8,180 nt of DNA from Syntrophaceae bacterium. Lineage in GTDB: Bacteria > Desulfobacterota > Syntrophia > Syntrophales > Fen-1087. How positions within the stretch are numbered: the first letter of the stretch is position 1; every line of letters begins with the position of its first letter. The position numbers and the translations under genes are program-made. Shown here piece by piece: positions 1 through 6,425 of the stretch. The notes under the pieces were generated by a model, which worked only from the letters and a program-made list of their open reading frames with translations, was not told the DNA's origin and ran no database searches. The stretch spans positions 7,636 to 15,815 of the forward strand of contig PMNM01000142.1 in the NCBI GenBank assembly GCA_003161855.1, written 5' to 3'.

Positions 1-1
1 T

Positions 2-850
2 ATCATCCATAATTTTCATGCATGGAAGTCCGGTCCCTGCGGCCTGAAGATCAAAAAGACTTTCGGAATTCCCATGATCACCACCATGACCGGCACAGAC
101 GTGAATATTGATATCAAAACACCGGAGAAGAAGGAGGTGATTGGAAAAGTCCTGGACCACTCGGATGTCATTACCGTCTTTAATGAACAGGCAAGAGCCA
201 TACTTTTAAAACAGGGCCGGTGGAATGGCAAGATTGCCGTCATCCACCAGTCAGTTCTCGTACCTGCACCCTCAGAGCTTGACTACCGGAAGGTTTTACA
301 GATTGACCCGGAAACGACCGTTTTTCTTCTCCTGGGTGCTATCCGGCGTATCAAAAATTTCTCCTATGCGATCCATGTTCTGGAAAGGGTAAAAAAAATC
401 TTCCCTCAGATTCTTTTGATCATAGCCGGGCCGGTGATTGAACCAGATGAGTTTACCCGACTTGGAAATCTGATCCGGGGAAAAAAATGGATCGACTATA
501 TCGGTGAGGTTCCCCGTGAGAATATCGCATCCCTCCTGACCAGCGTTGATGTCGTCCTCAATACTTCCGATGCCGAGTCTGAATCCAATACGATTCTCGA
601 GGCTCTCAGTTTCGGCAAAATCGTGATTGGCAGAGCCATTGCCGGAAATAGTTCCGTCCTGACAAAGCAAACAGGCTTTACATTTAACAACAGGCGGGAA
701 TGTTACGAAAGCGTCATCTATGTATTAAACCATCTCCGACAGTTGGACCATATTGGGCAGCAGGCGAAACGATGCGTGGAAGAGATTTTTAATTTCACAC
801 GTGAGCAGGCCGGCTATCTGGCTATCTACCACAAACTCAAACTTACCTGA
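2..850 (+). CDS. Glycosyltransferase, GT-B fold (family 1/4 type), 5' end missing
   Basis: The frame is open to the left edge, so 282 residues of a longer protein are visible. The first ATG (base 74) is internal, because family-like sequence lies upstream (HNFHAWKSG) and runs into GIPMITTMTGTDVN, the usual acceptor-domain strand of GT-B enzymes (G-P-x-V-T-x-T-G-T-D). Counting from base 2, a donor-domain start LLLGAIRRIKN sits near residues 109-119 and supplies the Arg/Lys that binds the sugar-nucleotide phosphates. DAESESNTILEALSFGK follows near 191-206, with the two glutamates of the EX7E motif at about 192 and 200. The family moves a sugar from a nucleotide donor to a glycan, lipid or small-molecule acceptor at the inner membrane or in the cytosol; donor and acceptor cannot be read here. 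The next gene is about 160 bases on and probably has its own promoter. The fold is confident, the substrate unknown. Confidence 0.9.
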   Translation: MIHNFHAWKSGPCGLKIKKTFGIPMITTMTGTDVNIDIKTPEKKEVIGKVLDHSDVITVFNEQARAILLKQGRWNGKIAVIHQSVLVPAPSELDYRKVLQIDPETTVFLLLGAIRRIKNFSYAIHVLERVKKIFPQILLIIAGPVIEPDEFTRLGNLIRGKKWIDYIGEVPRENIASLLTSVDVVLNTSDAESESNTILEALSFGKIVIGRAIAGNSSVLTKQTGFTFNNRRECYESVIYVLNHLRQLDHIGQQAKRCVEEIFNFTREQAGYLAIYHKLKLT

Positions 851-908
851 CAAATTTCATCACTCCGTAAAAAAATATTTCATCGCTGACAAAATAACAG
901 ATAATCGC

Positions 909-937
909 TTGCTAAAACTTTTTTTCTCATGTAAACT
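909..937 (+). promoter_or_regulatory. Candidate sigma-70-type promoter for the H1-like gene
   Basis: TTGCTA (909-914) and TAAACT (932-937) each match 4 of 6 consensus bases and are exactly 17 bases apart in an AT-rich spacer. Transcription would begin near 944, leaving a leader of about 65 bases before the ATG at 1010. A second pair, TTCACC (960-965) and TAAAAT (983-988), is also 17 apart and has a better -10. It would start transcription almost on the ribosome binding site, so I prefer the first. This is pattern matching only. Confidence 0.35.
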
Positions 938-995
938 TAATCATCATCTAAGAAATGAGTTCACCAGGTTATTTAATAAACATAAAATTCAATAA

Positions 996-1001
996 AGGAG
1001 G
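996..1001 (+). promoter_or_regulatory. Strong ribosome binding site (AGGAGG)
   Basis: A full AGGAGG lies 8 bases before the ATG at 1010. It is the best Shine-Dalgarno site on the plus strand of this window. It fixes the start of a short gene that would otherwise be easy to miss, and suggests abundant translation. Confidence 0.8.
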
Positions 1002-1009
1002 CATCACAC

Positions 1010-1189
1010 ATGGCAAAGGCAAAAGGCAAGGCGAAGAAAAAATTGTTGTCAGCAAAAACATCCACAAAAGCCGTAAAAGCAGCTCCGAAGAAATTGAAGA
1101 AAAAGACAGCTCCGAAAAAGAAGCCTGCTGTGAAAAAACCCGCAGCTACGAAGGCAGCAGTTAAGAAAGCAGCTCGAGCCAAGAAATAA
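1010..1189 (+). CDS. Small Lys/Ala-rich histone H1-like protein
   Basis: This 59-residue protein begins MAKAKGKAKKK and ends VKKAARAKK. It contains 24 lysines, one arginine and 16 alanines, with scattered prolines and no acidic residue, so it is extremely basic and probably unstructured. The composition is that of the C-terminal tail of eukaryotic histone H1 and of bacterial H1-like or AlgP-like tails, built from irregular KK-A/P-KK units (for example APKKLKKK, APKKKPA, PAVKKPA). Such proteins bind nucleic acid non-specifically and are thought to compact DNA or coat RNA. Nucleoid or polyanion binding is inferred from composition alone. The start is set by AGGAGG eight bases upstream. A rho-independent terminator follows 41 bases after the stop, so it is probably a single-gene transcript. 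Low complexity makes homology uncertain, but the RBS and terminator make a real gene likely. Confidence 0.8.
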   Translation: MAKAKGKAKKKLLSAKTSTKAVKAAPKKLKKKTAPKKKPAVKKPAATKAAVKKAARAKK

Positions 1190-1230
1190 TCCTGGCGCCG
1201 TCCCAGATGGCCATCTCGGCAACATTTTAA

Positions 1231-1273
1231 AGCCCCGTCTCTCGGATGGTCTTGGGACGGGGTTTTCTTTTTC
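1231..1273 (+). terminator. Rho-independent terminator after the H1-like gene
   Basis: CCCCGTCTC (1233-1241) pairs with GGGACGGGG (1254-1262): nine pairs including one G-T wobble, a 12-base loop, then a T-rich tail TTTTCTTTTT (1263-1272). The stem is GC-rich and directly followed by the tail, as expected for intrinsic termination on the plus strand. Confidence 0.85.
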
Positions 1274-1290
1274 CGACGGAACTTCTTTTC

Positions 1291-1494
1291 ATGCATCCAG
1301 AAAACACCGATCCATGGACATCTGATATACACCCTAATGCGCAGAACCGCTCCAAGGATAATCGGTGGTGTGAGAAGTTCGGTTATTTTATTGATCTTGG
1401 AGCCTGTGAGGCGAGGTCCAGACAAAAGTCATTCTGCCGCCGCTGTATGGCCAAGTGGCAGCAATTGAGTTTTCCTTTTATGGACATTAAATAA
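1291..1494 (+). CDS. Possible small Cys-rich protein, function unknown
   Basis: This 67-residue ORF has four cysteines spaced C-x10-C-x9-C-x2-C in its second half (RWCEKFGYF, LGACEARSR, FCRRCMAKW), ending in aromatic-rich QQLSFPF. The spacing and conserved-looking aromatic and basic residues suggest a small metal-binding protein rather than a chance frame. Against this, no convincing ribosome binding site precedes the ATG at 1291. The frame also extends upstream to an ATG at 1246 inside the terminator, which is unlikely to be used. It lies between that terminator and the deacetylase gene, 21 bases before the latter's start, so it could be co-transcribed with it. I do not recognise a named family. 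It may be a real small gene, a decayed one, or spurious. Confidence 0.4.
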   Translation: MHPENTDPWTSDIHPNAQNRSKDNRWCEKFGYFIDLGACEARSRQKSFCRRCMAKWQQLSFPFMDIK

Positions 1495-1515
1495 TCTGAC
1501 CAGGAAATTCACAAC

Positions 1516-2181
1516 ATGAATATTTTAGTGGTCGCACCTCATCCGGATGATGATTTGATCGGTTGTGGTGGCAGTATGATCAGACATCTCAGAAACGGTC
1601 ATCCTCTCACGGTGACCTATATGACTTCAGGCGATGCGGGCAGTCTCCGTCATACAAAAGAAAACCTGACCGAAATCAGAGAGCGGGAAGCCAGGCAGGC
1701 CGCCAAGATACTCGGTATCAACGAATTAATCTTTCTCAGAAACGCCGATGGTTATCTCCAATACAACCAGAACAATCTCGTGAGATTGATTAACCTGATT
1801 CGCGAGAAAAAGCCGGAAATCATCTATATTCCCCACCACCGCGACAAACACAGGGATCATAGGACGACCTATGCATTGGCGACTGAAGCATTGCGGCGTG
1901 CCGGCGGTCCCTGGTTTCAGGAATGTGAAGGCAGCCCCTGGACTGTGGATACGATCCTGTGCTATGAGGTCTGGACAACGCTGCAGGAAATTTCCTATGT
2001 TGAAAATATTACGGAATTCATGCCCCTCAAGCTAGAGGCGATCAGACAGCATCAATCACAAATCAGGGACATCGCCTATGATGAAGCTTCCCAATGCCTG
2101 AACCGGTATCGAGGGATTACCACCGGCAGGGGAGAGTACTGTGAATGCTTTCAGGCCCTGTCCATCGGAAAAATCAGCTAA
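1516..2181 (+). CDS. PIG-L / LmbE-family zinc-dependent deacetylase
   Basis: This 221-residue protein, typical in length, belongs to the family that removes N-acetyl groups from amino sugars or their conjugates (PIG-L, MshB, BshB and lipid- or antibiotic-linked GlcNAc enzymes). The N-terminal strand and metal motif read VVAPHPDDDLIGCGG (residues 5-19). His9 and Asp12 are the expected zinc ligands and Asp11 the expected catalytic base. The second motif, PHHRDKHRDHR (106-116), should supply the third ligand from its His/Asp cluster. The usual motif is HPDDE; here the last residue is Asp13. There is no signal peptide, so the protein is cytosolic. AGGA lies 10 bases before the ATG. The nearby glycosyltransferase suggests glycan modification, but the substrate is not determinable. 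The gene is convergent with the transglutaminase-like gene, with 28 bases between the stops and no clear terminator there. Confidence 0.92.
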   Translation: MNILVVAPHPDDDLIGCGGSMIRHLRNGHPLTVTYMTSGDAGSLRHTKENLTEIREREARQAAKILGINELIFLRNADGYLQYNQNNLVRLINLIREKKPEIIYIPHHRDKHRDHRTTYALATEALRRAGGPWFQECEGSPWTVDTILCYEVWTTLQEISYVENITEFMPLKLEAIRQHQSQIRDIAYDEASQCLNRYRGITTGRGEYCECFQALSIGKIS

Positions 2182-2209
2182 CCCTTCAACCCCGATCTGT
2201 TGCCACGTT

Positions 2210-3910
2210 CTAACTTTCCCGGGCTGTTATGCCGACCAGCCGGTAGTTGAATTCATAATTCAGAGCACCACTCCAGTCATCCTGGAAAACGCTTTTGTAT
2301 CGCGTCCCGTCTACCGGCCCGACGGGCTTGCCGTAGGTATAAAACCAGTTCACAATGGGACTCCCTGCGAACCCGAGAGCAATCCAGTAACGACCTGGCA
2401 TGAGGGTGAGTTTATCCCGGCTGAGATCAAAGTCGGCCCAGCGGTATCCCGGACGGGTGGACAGCTGATCCAGATTGACCAGCTCACTGGTGCTGATGGG
2501 TTTTCCAGGCTTCCCATTGTTGTCTTCCAGAAGTTCTAACCAGAGCTGGCCATCTCCTCCAAAGTTATGCAGGGCCAATCCCACCTTGTCCAGCTTGACC
2601 GGTTTTCTCAAGACAACGATCTGGGCATACTGGGTCATCTTGGTGGTCACATATTCAGCGGTTTCCACCAGAAAATTACGGCTCATTTCAAACTGATCCC
2701 TTCCGGAAGCCTTGGTGGAGCGGGGAAAGGCAAAATCAATATCTTCGGGAAATTCGAGGTTTCCAAAAACAAAGGGTACATCATAAATTAGTTCTTTCTT
2801 TTTCTCTTCCGTAATCACAGGCGGTGGCGGCGGCGGCTTGATCTCAATCTGCTTGAATTCTGCCAGCACTTCCGGTGTCAGCAGCAGATTTTTCGGACCG
2901 TAGGACTGCCGGTCTCCCTGGACTTTGACCTGATCATTCTGGAAACTCGCATTAATGACTTCCTGCAGGGTGGGTTTTGTCTTGGTGTTCTGGACCTGTG
3001 CCCAGCGAAGCATACCGTCATTTTTTGTTTCATTGTTGTCGACGCCGACTTCAATACGGACGAATCGGTTCGACACGAAAAGGATCGTATTCTGCGGATC
3101 GAAGGGGACCCAGCCCAGATCAGGGAACCAGACCTCAACCCAGGAGTGACGGCCCTGACCCATCTTGAAGGTCAGGACACCCTTCTGTACGGCAATATCA
3201 AAGGGCTGGTTTAGAGTGACGCCGTTGACGATCCGGACGGGAATCCCTACTGCACGCAACAGTGCAGCGCTCAAATGAGAAAAATTCTGACAGTTTCCTT
3301 TGCCTGATTCCAGCGAGTAAACAGCATCATACTGCTGCGGGGGCGTGACGTAGTGTACATGATCCACCACCCAGGAAATGACCTGCTGGACGGCATCAAA
3401 TTCCATTTTCACCCCTTGGGTCAATTTGGCCGCCAGTTCCCTGATCCTGGGATCATTGGATTGCACCTGCTCCGTCGGTCTCAGATAATCCTTCATGACC
3501 GGATCGACCTTCTCCAGCGGGAAGGGTGCACGGGTCTGCATTTTTTCAAACCTTGTTTCATTCAGCGCGTTACAGGAAAGGCGCACATCGATGACGGCCG
3601 GCGGCTTCGTCCAGGTGGCAACAATGACCTGGTTGCCCCGTGCATCCGTATTGCTCTTCCGCTCCTGGGGTTCCGGTGAAAATCTTAGATCAAAATCCTT
3701 TATCTCCTGCCGGTACGTAGGAGACTGATAGGTCTGGGGAACGACAAAGCTGAGGACGAGTTTTTTTATCCCCTCGCCGGCCGTGACCTGCTCCTGAAGT
3801 TCATACCGGATGACGGATGCCATCTGGCCTTTAAGGGTATAGTTTTCAGCCAGAGCCGGGACGGGCCACATCAGGGCAATGCCCAAGATGATCCAGATCC
3901 ATTTTTTCAT
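2210..3910 (-). CDS. Exported transglutaminase-like protein with C-terminal beta-sandwich-like region
   Basis: This is a 566-residue protein. Residues 1-21 form a signal peptide (MKKWIW, hydrophobic core, cleavage likely at ALA-EN), so it should be periplasmic or surface-exposed. Residues about 22-125 are beta-rich and unassigned. The transglutaminase-like core spans about 150-290 with a complete papain-type triad: Cys207 in GKGNCQNFS, His255 in GRHSWVEVW and Asp271 in FDPQN. Bacterial members act as proteases, amidases or cross-linkers; the activity here is unknown. A proline run (359-364) followed by a charged stretch links to a C-terminal part (about 425-530) with strands VVLRKPVKLDKVGLAL and LMPGRYWIALGF, which resembles the 'choice-of-anchor'-type sandwich in secreted proteins. 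There is no C-terminal membrane helix. GGAGGGG lies 3 bases before the ATG. The gene follows the pyruvate-kinase-domain gene by 24 bases, so co-transcription is likely. Confidence 0.88.
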   Translation of the reverse strand: MKKWIWIILGIALMWPVPALAENYTLKGQMASVIRYELQEQVTAGEGIKKLVLSFVVPQTYQSPTYRQEIKDFDLRFSPEPQERKSNTDARGNQVIVATWTKPPAVIDVRLSCNALNETRFEKMQTRAPFPLEKVDPVMKDYLRPTEQVQSNDPRIRELAAKLTQGVKMEFDAVQQVISWVVDHVHYVTPPQQYDAVYSLESGKGNCQNFSHLSAALLRAVGIPVRIVNGVTLNQPFDIAVQKGVLTFKMGQGRHSWVEVWFPDLGWVPFDPQNTILFVSNRFVRIEVGVDNNETKNDGMLRWAQVQNTKTKPTLQEVINASFQNDQVKVQGDRQSYGPKNLLLTPEVLAEFKQIEIKPPPPPPVITEEKKKELIYDVPFVFGNLEFPEDIDFAFPRSTKASGRDQFEMSRNFLVETAEYVTTKMTQYAQIVVLRKPVKLDKVGLALHNFGGDGQLWLELLEDNNGKPGKPISTSELVNLDQLSTRPGYRWADFDLSRDKLTLMPGRYWIALGFAGSPIVNWFYTYGKPVGPVDGTRYKSVFQDDWSGALNYEFNYRLVGITARES

Positions 3911-3913
3911 ACT

Positions 3914-3920
3914 CCCCTCC
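3914..3920 (-). promoter_or_regulatory. Ribosome binding site of the transglutaminase-like gene
   Basis: On the minus strand GGAGGGG precedes the ATG at 3910 inside the 24-base gap after the upstream gene. It supports the chosen start, which also gives a clean signal peptide. The spacing is short unless the central GGAG is taken as the core. Confidence 0.6.
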
Positions 3921-3934
3921 TCGATGATGAAGCA

Positions 3935-4525
3935 TTAAAACATCGCTGGTTTACAGATAATTTCCTTCACTTTCAGATCAAAAAAGCTGGAACTATTGGC
4001 CGATCTGAGAACCAGAGCGGCATCAACGCCCTCTGCCGTACCCCCCATGGATATAATATCTTCATCCGTTCGAACCAGACCGGCATCGGTTGCCATCAAA
4101 GCGAGTTCAATCGCAACCTTAGTCCCCTGTCCGAAAATGCGCAGGGTGAAAGCCATAATTTCATCCACCTGATAAGTGGCCAGCTTTCTCCGGACAGCAC
4201 GGCCTACCCCGCCGAAAGCATGCTGGCCGGTCAGGACGGTTACCCCCTTTGCCTCCAGCTCCCCGCGCGTCCGATCACTCAATTCCTGATAATCCGGTTT
4301 CACAAAACCGGTAACATGCGTGACGGCAATGATTTTAACCTTTGTTCCGAAGACCTTCAATGCTGTAAAGGCAGTCTTTCCGCTGCAGGTAGCCACAAGC
4401 ACCTTGCCAATACCTAGTTCTTCGGCCCGTCTGGCGGCGGCTTCCAGCACCGCTTTCGTATTCTTTACGCCCGGTTTGTCAAAATATCGGCAAACCACGT
4501 CCCTGTATGAAATTGTTTTTGCCAT
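3935..4525 (-). CDS. Stand-alone pyruvate kinase alpha/beta (C-terminal) domain protein
   Basis: This 196-residue cytosolic protein resembles the C-terminal alpha/beta domain of pyruvate kinase but lacks the catalytic barrel and B domain, so it cannot be a pyruvate kinase. Landmarks are AARRAEELGIGKVLVATCSG (30-49), a glycine-rich turn typical of the domain, then VKIIAVTHVTGF (63-74), GTKVAIELALMATDAGL (134-150) and ISMGGTAEGVDAALVL (158-173). In full-length pyruvate kinase this domain carries the allosteric effector site. Free-standing copies occur in archaea and anaerobic bacteria, where I know of no established function. Ligand sensing is only a guess. GGGAG lies 10 bases before the ATG. 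It is 133 bases downstream of gcvPA on the same strand and 24 bases upstream of the transglutaminase-like gene. Annotation pipelines that call such proteins 'pyruvate kinase' are misleading. Confidence 0.88.
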   Translation of the reverse strand: MAKTISYRDVVCRYFDKPGVKNTKAVLEAAARRAEELGIGKVLVATCSGKTAFTALKVFGTKVKIIAVTHVTGFVKPDYQELSDRTRGELEAKGVTVLTGQHAFGGVGRAVRRKLATYQVDEIMAFTLRIFGQGTKVAIELALMATDAGLVRTDEDIISMGGTAEGVDAALVLRSANSSSFFDLKVKEIICKPAMF

Positions 4526-4590
4526 AAAAATAAATCTCCCGGATGATCTATGGTCGTAGCGGCTTTAAACCGACTATGGACAGTTTTAAA

Positions 4591-4619
4591 ATACTCAAAA
4601 AGAGTTATGGGAATGTCAA
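4591..4619 (-). promoter_or_regulatory. Candidate promoter for the pyruvate-kinase-domain gene
   Basis: On the minus strand a perfect TTGACA (4614-4619) is followed 17 bases later by GAGTAT (4591-4596), a poor -10 with 3 of 6 matches; AT-rich TATTTT lies next to it. It sits in the 133-base gap after gcvPA, in the right place to drive the next two genes. No clear terminator for the gcv cluster is visible in this gap, so read-through is also possible. Confidence 0.3.
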
Positions 4620-4658
4620 ACAATCCTACCATAAAAGAAGATGCCCTACTGCTAAATA

Positions 4659-5984
4659 CTACCGCACAATGGAAACAGCGCGGTCCATATCTTCTTTATC
4701 CAGTAATTCGGTGGCACAGAAAAGGAGACTGTCATTCAATTCTGGATAATCTTTCGCAAGTTCATAACCGCCGATGATTCCTTCACCCTGCAGTTTCTGG
4801 TTGACGGCCCGGGGGTCGGGACAGCGGATGGCAAATTCATTGTAGACAGGGCCGGAAAAAACCGGTTTCCATCCCGGGATTTGCGAGAGTTGCGCTTTGA
4901 GGTATTGAGTTTTATGGACATTTAATGCCGCGAGCTTCTTAAGATTCTTACCCAAACTGACGAGATAGACGGCGGCGGCAAGGGCACAGAGAGCCTCATT
5001 GGAACAGATATTGGATGTTGCCCTTTCCCGTCGAATATGCTGTTCTCTCGTTTGCAGGGTCAGGACAAAACCGCGCTTTCCCTCTTTATCGACAGTTGCT
5101 CCCGCGAGCCGGCCGGGAATTTTTCTTAGAAACTTATCGGTGCCGGCAAAGATACCCAAATAAGGACCGCCATAATTCAGGGAATTGCCAAAAGCCTGTC
5201 CTTCTCCCACGACAAAATCAGCCCCCATTTCACCGGCAGGCTTCAGAATCCCCAGCGATGTGGCCTCCGTAAAACCAGAAACAAGGAGCGCTCCCTGACC
5301 ATGGACAGCGGGTGCCATGGCCGCAATATCCTCAACAACCCCGAAAAAATTAGGCGTCTGCACCAGGACAGCCGCCGTACGTTTATCCAACGCTTCGGTA
5401 AGGGCCCGTTGATCCAGTTGGCCGCTCGGTCCATAGGGAATTTCAACCACTTCATAGCCGTTTGACCAGGCATAGGTTTTCACCACCTGCCGATATTCCG
5501 GATGAACGGAACGGATGATGATAATCTTTGTGCGGTTCAGGGTCTTGGCCGCCAGCACAGCGGCCTCCGCCATGGCGGAAGCCCCGTCGTACATGGACGC
5601 GTTGGCCACCTGCAGACCTGTCAGCTTTGCGATCATCGTCTGGTATTCATAGATGGCCTGAAGGATACCCTGACTGATTTCGGCCTGGTAGGGGGTGTAG
5701 GCCGTATAAAACTCGGAACGCGAAACAACATGCCCCACCACGGCGGGTATATAATGATTGTAAGCCCCGGCACCCCTCAAGATAACAGAGGAAATAACAT
5801 TCCGGGAGGCTTTATTTTTCATCAGTCTGGAAATTTCCTGTTCAGGAAGGGATGGCGGCAAGTCCAGGAAGCGTTTCAACTTGAATTTTTCAGGAATATC
5901 GTCAAAGAGGTCATCCATCGAAGAGATACCGATGGTCTTCATGATTTGTTTGAGGTCTTCCGGGGTGTGGGGTACGTAATCCAT
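4659..5984 (-). CDS. gcvPA: Glycine dehydrogenase (decarboxylating) subunit 1 (P-protein, N-terminal half)
   Basis: This 441-residue protein has the length expected for the alpha subunit of two-subunit glycine decarboxylase. With GcvPB it decarboxylates glycine and passes the aminomethyl group to lipoyl-H-protein. Recognised stretches are GAGAYNHYIPAVV (71-83), EFYTAYTPYQAEISQGILQA (91-110), YEYQTMIAKLTGL (112-124) and ANASMYDGASAMAEA (127-141), all hallmarks of the P-protein N-terminal half. The PLP-binding lysine is expected in the other subunit and is not expected here. AAGGAA lies 6 bases before the ATG, 30 bases after the gcvH stop. No gcvPB follows: the next 133 bases are non-coding and then comes an unrelated gene. 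The protein looks intact from N-terminus to stop, so it is not the front half of a frameshifted full-length gcvP. Confidence 0.95.
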   Translation of the reverse strand: MDYVPHTPEDLKQIMKTIGISSMDDLFDDIPEKFKLKRFLDLPPSLPEQEISRLMKNKASRNVISSVILRGAGAYNHYIPAVVGHVVSRSEFYTAYTPYQAEISQGILQAIYEYQTMIAKLTGLQVANASMYDGASAMAEAAVLAAKTLNRTKIIIIRSVHPEYRQVVKTYAWSNGYEVVEIPYGPSGQLDQRALTEALDKRTAAVLVQTPNFFGVVEDIAAMAPAVHGQGALLVSGFTEATSLGILKPAGEMGADFVVGEGQAFGNSLNYGGPYLGIFAGTDKFLRKIPGRLAGATVDKEGKRGFVLTLQTREQHIRRERATSNICSNEALCALAAAVYLVSLGKNLKKLAALNVHKTQYLKAQLSQIPGWKPVFSGPVYNEFAIRCPDPRAVNQKLQGEGIIGGYELAKDYPELNDSLLFCATELLDKEDMDRAVSIVR

Positions 5985-6014
5985 CAGACATTCCTTATGA
6001 ATGAATACAGATTT

Positions 6015-6413
6015 TTAATGTTTTTCTTCCCTGATCATCGCCTCGTAACCGGCGGCATCCATCAGGCCCTTCAACTCTTCAGGCTTATTCATCTTCATTT
6101 TTGCAATCCACCCTTCCCCGAATGCATCCTGATTAATCAGTTCCGGCCGGTTCTCCAGGATCAGATTCACCTCGATCACCTCACCGCTGACGGGGGCAAA
6201 GACATCGGACACGGATTTGACCGATTCCACCACGGCAACGGGTTCCATCTGTTTGACTTTTTTCCCGATTGCCGGTAATTCTACAAAAACAATGTCTGTC
6301 AGCATTTCCTGGGCGTAATCTGTAATGCCTAAGGTGACCGTGTCATCACCCTGATCCCGAACCCACTCATGTTCTTTCGAATATTTCCGGTCTGTTGGAT
6401 TTGTTTTGGACAT
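6015..6413 (-). CDS. gcvH: Glycine cleavage system H protein (lipoyl carrier)
   Basis: This 132-residue protein is of normal length. H-protein shuttles the aminomethyl intermediate on a lipoyl arm between the P, T and L proteins. YSKEHEWVRDQGDDTVTLGI (11-30) is the standard opening after a short N-terminal extension, and ITDYAQEMLTDIVFVELP (30-47) follows. The lipoylation site is Lys66 in VVESVKSVSDVFAPVSGEV (61-79). The ATG is preceded by GGGAG seven bases upstream, which overlaps the 12-base gap after gcvT, so translation of the two genes may be coupled. Lipoylation needs LipB/LipA or LplA and the L protein (lipoamide dehydrogenase), none of which are in this window. Confidence 0.97.
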   Translation of the reverse strand: MSKTNPTDRKYSKEHEWVRDQGDDTVTLGITDYAQEMLTDIVFVELPAIGKKVKQMEPVAVVESVKSVSDVFAPVSGEVIEVNLILENRPELINQDAFGEGWIAKMKMNKPEELKGLMDAAGYEAMIREEKH

Positions 6414-6425
6414 GTCCTGCTCCCT

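Noticed and set aside
74..850. ATG at 74 as the true start of the glycosyltransferase
   Set aside because: The same frame is open to base 2 and encodes family-like acceptor-domain sequence, so the gene begins outside the window.
973..1425. 150-residue minus-strand ORF opposite the H1-like gene
   Set aside because: Its Phe/Ala-rich middle is just the antisense of lysine and alanine codons, and it runs through the terminator.
2182..2209. Bidirectional terminator between the convergent deacetylase and transglutaminase-like genes
   Set aside because: No stable stem with a T-run on either strand in or near the 28-base gap.
2141..2539. Plus-strand ORF overlapping the deacetylase end and the transglutaminase-like gene
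   Set aside because: Shadow of two confident convergent genes; Pro-rich composition without motifs.
4526..4658. Possible gcvPB remnant or small minus-strand ORF (ATG near 4622, about 55 residues) in the gap after gcvPA
   Set aside because: No similarity to a GcvPB N-terminus in any minus-strand frame I read; no RBS; it overlaps the start of the next gene in another frame.
5502..6278. 258-residue plus-strand ORF opposite gcvPA and gcvH
   Set aside because: It spans two well-recognised genes and their gap on the other strand; no RBS or family resemblance.
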